From: an uncultured Eubacteriales bacterium
GTDB lineage: Bacteria; Bacillota; Clostridia; Oscillospirales; Oscillospiraceae
Length of the DNA: 7,245 nucleotides
Assembly (NCBI GenBank): GCA_900551355.1
Contig: URVR01000088.1
Location: 1-7,245 of the forward strand
Direction of reading: 5' to 3'
Shown here: piece after piece, positions 5,941 to 7,245 of the stretch
Numbering within the stretch: the stretch's first letter is position 1
Layout of the letters: each line of letters begins with the position of its first letter
The notes under the pieces: model-generated
Told to the model about the DNA's origin: nothing
The model's database searches: none
What the model saw: the letters and a program-made list of their open reading frames with translations, nothing else
Translations under genes and position numbers: made by a program

Positions 5941-6734
5941 AGCGTTTCCTCCAATTGGCGGTACAGAGCCGCGATATCAGAAAAGATCCATGTGGGATGG
6001 ATGCCGTATTGGGCGATATCCGCCTCCGTGCCCTCGCCGGACAGCACGAAGATGCTGTCGATGCCGGCGTTGACGCCGCAGGCGATGTCGGTGTAGAGCC
6101 GGTCGCCGATGATGACCGCCTGCTCCGGCGCAAAGCCGGTGCGCCGCAGCGCCAGCTCCGCCATGGCGGGCCGGGGCTTGCCCAGAAACAGCGGCTCACG
6201 GCCGGTGGCGGTGGTCAGCATGCGGCAGACGCTGCCGCAGTCGGGAACGGAGCCGTACCAGGTGGGGCAGACCCAGTCGGGATTGGTGGCCAGCCATGTG
6301 ACGCCCCGGTTCAGCAGGATGCAGGCATCCTCCAGCTTCTGGAACGTCAGCTCCCGGTCGAAGCCGCACAGCAGGATGTCGATGCCGTCCTCCAGCCGGT
6401 CGGTGACGGGGATGCCGGCCTCCCGCAGCTGGGCGAGGAACGAGCGGGTGCCGAAGACATAGCACCTCTTGCCGGGGTGGCAGCGGCGCAGGTGGTCGAT
6501 GGCGGCATCCACGGAGGTGAGGTAGTCCTCCCGCCCGGTGGGGATGCCCATGCCGGAGAGCTTGTCGATATAGCCCTCCACACCGCGGGAGGAGTTGTTG
6601 GTCAGGAACAGGTACCGTCCGCCGGTGCGGCGGATGTGGGACAGAAATTCCGGTACCTTGTCAAACAGCCGGTCATCCAGATAGAGCGTGCCGTCCATGT
6701 CCAGCAGGAACAGGCGTTTTTCCGACAAAGACAT
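5937..6734 (-). CDS. HAD-IIA family phosphatase (NagD/PGP-like)
   Basis: The 265-aa cytosolic protein has all four HAD motifs: DMDGT (12-16, nucleophile Asp12 and acid Asp14), LTNNSS (44-49), Lys186 in GKPRP, and IIGDRLYTDI (208-217, metal-binding Asp211 and Asp216). TNNS together with ATNPDWVCPT (149-158) and the large C2-type cap between motifs II and III place it in subfamily IIA with NagD, p-nitrophenyl phosphatases and phosphoglycolate/glycerol-3-phosphate phosphatases. The ATG at 6734 has GGAGGGAGG six bases upstream; a further 24-codon open stretch runs through the promoter and is rejected. It is the first gene of the operon and its stop overlaps the MFS start by four bases. The substrate is unknown; a small phosphate such as glycerol-3-phosphate or a nucleotide is plausible. 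Confidence 0.93.
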   Translation of the reverse strand: MSLSEKRLFLLDMDGTLYLDDRLFDKVPEFLSHIRRTGGRYLFLTNNSSRGVEGYIDKLSGMGIPTGREDYLTSVDAAIDHLRRCHPGKRCYVFGTRSFLAQLREAGIPVTDRLEDGIDILLCGFDRELTFQKLEDACILLNRGVTWLATNPDWVCPTWYGSVPDCGSVCRMLTTATGREPLFLGKPRPAMAELALRRTGFAPEQAVIIGDRLYTDIACGVNAGIDSIFVLSGEGTEADIAQYGIHPTWIFSDIAALYRQLEETL

Positions 6735-6764
6735 TTTTTGCCTCCCTCCGTTTGCATACCTTAT

Positions 6765-6793
6765 AGAATAGCACAAAGACCGGGGGCTGGCAA
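6765..6793 (-). promoter_or_regulatory. Promoter of the HAD-MFS-GDPD-rsmD-coaD operon
   Basis: On the minus strand TTGCCA (6793-6788, five of six to consensus) is followed by a 17-base spacer and TATTCT (6770-6765), with TG one base before the -10 box (extended -10). Transcription would begin near 6758, leaving a leader of about 24 bases that contains only the strong ribosome binding site GGAGGGAGG. The combination of box quality, exact spacing and position makes this a good sigma-A promoter. Confidence 0.72.
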
Positions 6794-6854
6794 GCACAGG
6801 GCGCAAAAAGTGAAAAATTTCGCTGTGCGAAAAAAGTCAGGAAAAGGCAAGCAC

Positions 6855-6861
6855 CGTCGAA
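6855..6861 (+). promoter_or_regulatory. 0A-box-like heptamer
   Basis: CGTCGAA differs at one position from the Spo0A-binding consensus TGTCGAA. It lies about 90 bases upstream of the candidate spo0A promoter and 60 bases upstream of the HAD promoter. Single near-matches of a heptamer are common by chance, so this is only a candidate. Confidence 0.25.
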
Positions 6862-6896
6862 AACCGGAAAAAATGTTAATTATGTGTAAAAGCTAC

Positions 6897-6913
6897 AACT
6901 TTATCGGAAAGTT
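6897..6913. repeat. Inverted repeat, possible operator
   Basis: AACTTT-ATCGG-AAAGTT is a perfect 6-bp inverted repeat with a 5-base centre, 36 bases upstream of the candidate spo0A -35 box. This size suits a dimeric regulator, but no specific regulator is recognised. Confidence 0.3.
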
Positions 6914-6933
6914 CTAAGTAAAACATAGGAATA

Positions 6934-6940
6934 ATCGACA
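6934..6940 (-). promoter_or_regulatory. 0A-box-like heptamer next to spo0A -35
   Basis: On the minus strand this reads TGTCGAT, one mismatch from the 0A-box consensus TGTCGAA. It lies 8 bases upstream of the candidate -35 box of spo0A, a position where a response regulator could act on the promoter. It is chance-prone on its own. Confidence 0.35.
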
Positions 6941-6948
6941 GAAAACCC

Positions 6949-6977
6949 TTGCATACGATGTCTCATTGTGCTAATTT
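6949..6977 (+). promoter_or_regulatory. Candidate spo0A promoter (extended -10)
   Basis: TTGCAT (6949-6954) is followed by a 17-base spacer and TAATTT (6972-6977), with TG one base before the -10 box. Both hexamers are only three of six to consensus, but spacing, the TG extension and the AT-rich surroundings support it. The start would be near 6984, giving a leader of about 73 bases. A partial sigma-H-like AGGAATA occurs at 6927-6933, but I see no matching -10 element at proper distance. Confidence 0.35.
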
Positions 6978-7027
6978 TTATGGCGGGTCACCGAGAATTG
7001 TTGGAACACTGCGAAACGGAGGCCCAA

Positions 7028-7078
7028 ATGCGAATCAAAAAGGACGGGGGAAGAAAATGGAGACCAAAATACGAGTGA
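7028..7078 (+). CDS. Possible 16-codon leader peptide overlapping spo0A start
   Basis: ATG at 7028 has CGGAGG ending five bases before it, a Shine-Dalgarno at least as good as that of spo0A itself. The frame encodes a short basic peptide (MRIKKDGGRKWRPKYE) and stops with TGA at 7076-7078, overlapping the first 22 bases of spo0A in a different frame. The frame is also open upstream to an ATG at 6980. It may be a translational leader for spo0A or chance; no conserved family is recognised. Confidence 0.25.
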   Translation: MRIKKDGGRKWRPKYE

Positions 7079-7245
7079 TGCTGGCGGATGCCAGCGCAGA
7101 GTTCCGACTATTGCTGCGGGAGGCTCTGGAGGAGACCGGAGAGTTCCAGGTGGTAGGCGAGACGGGGGACGGCGGCCAGGTGGCGGCGCTGGTGGCGGAG
7201 ACGCATCCGCAGATCCTGCCGCTGGACACCATGCTGCCGGTACTG
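7057..7245 (+). CDS. spo0A: Stage 0 sporulation response regulator Spo0A, N-terminal fragment
   Basis: The window ends 63 codons into a response-regulator receiver domain. METKIRVMLADASAEFRLLL aligns well with the start of Spo0A (MEKIKVCVADDNREL in Bacillus subtilis). Asp11 is one residue of the metal-binding acidic pair and Asp57 in LPLDTMLP is the phosphoacceptor. The second acidic residue is Ala12. The helix-turn-helix DNA-binding part is off the contig, so another response regulator cannot be excluded. The ATG at 7057 is preceded by GGGGG six bases upstream. Spo0A is the phosphorelay target that commits Firmicutes to endospore formation. Pro55 beside the phospho-Asp and Val62 where a Gly-Leu-Asp-Gly turn is expected are odd, and they sit at the contig end where sequence errors are likely. 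Confidence 0.68.
   Translation, partial: METKIRVMLADASAEFRLLLREALEETGEFQVVGETGDGGQVAALVAETHPQILPLDTMLPVL

Larger units (their letters stand above)
6735..7056. other. Divergent AT-rich intergenic control region
   Basis: The 322 bases between the minus-strand HAD gene and the plus-strand spo0A start are clearly richer in A+T than the genes. They hold the HAD operon promoter near the left side, a candidate spo0A promoter at the right side, two 0A-box-like heptamers and two short inverted repeats: TTTCGC-TGT-GCGAAA at 6818-6832 and AACTTT-N5-AAAGTT at 6897-6913. There is no sizeable ORF, tRNA or terminator of convincing strength. A short leader ORF lies at the right end. Confidence 0.75.

Noticed and set aside
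4111..6096. A 661-codon plus-strand open frame
   Set aside because: Antisense to MFS and GDPD; the His/Gly/Asp-rich product reflects GC-biased codons read backwards.
6818..6832. Short hairpin TTTCGC-TGT-GCGAAA as a terminator
   Set aside because: Six-base stem, weak T-run only in the minus direction and no gene upstream in that direction for it to end.
5955..6917. A 320-codon plus-strand open frame running into the intergenic region
   Set aside because: Antisense to the HAD gene, whose four catalytic motifs show it is the real one; the end is simply read through AT-rich non-coding DNA.

Overview
The window looks like one complete short contig from a high-GC member of the Clostridia, most likely the Oscillospiraceae (Flavonifractor/Lawsonibacter-like). 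This rests on the gene families, a probable spo0A start (a spore-former regulator), strong GGAGG-type ribosome binding sites, GC-rich genes and AT-rich promoter regions. The taxonomy is inference. Bases 1-33 are not genomic: they match the Nextera/Tn5 Read 2 adapter including the 19-bp mosaic end. The right edge cuts spo0A at codon 63.

Eight of the nine protein genes are on the minus strand, so genetically the window reads from right to left. The first minus-strand unit (6734 down to 1935) is a tight run of six genes: a HAD-IIA phosphatase, an MFS transporter of SLC45/GPH type, a membrane-anchored glycerophosphodiester phosphodiesterase, rsmD (16S rRNA m2G966 methyltransferase), coaD (phosphopantetheine adenylyltransferase) and a coiled-coil DivIVA/ATP-synthase-B-like protein. 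The first five genes overlap or lie 1-6 bases apart. The run starts at a good extended -10 promoter (6765-6793) and ends at a 14-bp perfect-stem terminator (1806-1844).

The second minus-strand unit is the start of the division/cell-wall (dcw) cluster: mraZ, rsmH and the first 40 codons of an FtsL-like gene cut off by the contig end. mraZ has a clear promoter (1675-1703). Its roughly 97-base leader holds phased TGG repeats resembling MraZ boxes, and it can fold into an 11-bp closing stem around alternative G5/C5 hairpins.

On the plus strand, a 322-bp AT-rich region separates the HAD gene from the divergent spo0A start. It holds a promoter candidate, two one-mismatch 0A-box-like sites, an inverted repeat, and a 16-codon leader ORF overlapping the spo0A start.

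Functionally the first operon mixes housekeeping genes (rsmD, coaD) with three genes that could form a glycerophosphodiester-recycling route: uptake, cleavage to glycerol-3-phosphate, then dephosphorylation. That route is a hypothesis. I found no CRISPR array, insertion sequence, tRNA, rRNA or defence system, and most of the gene content is ordinary. The most promising signals are the mraZ leader structure, the transporter-GDPD-phosphatase trio and the spo0A control region.
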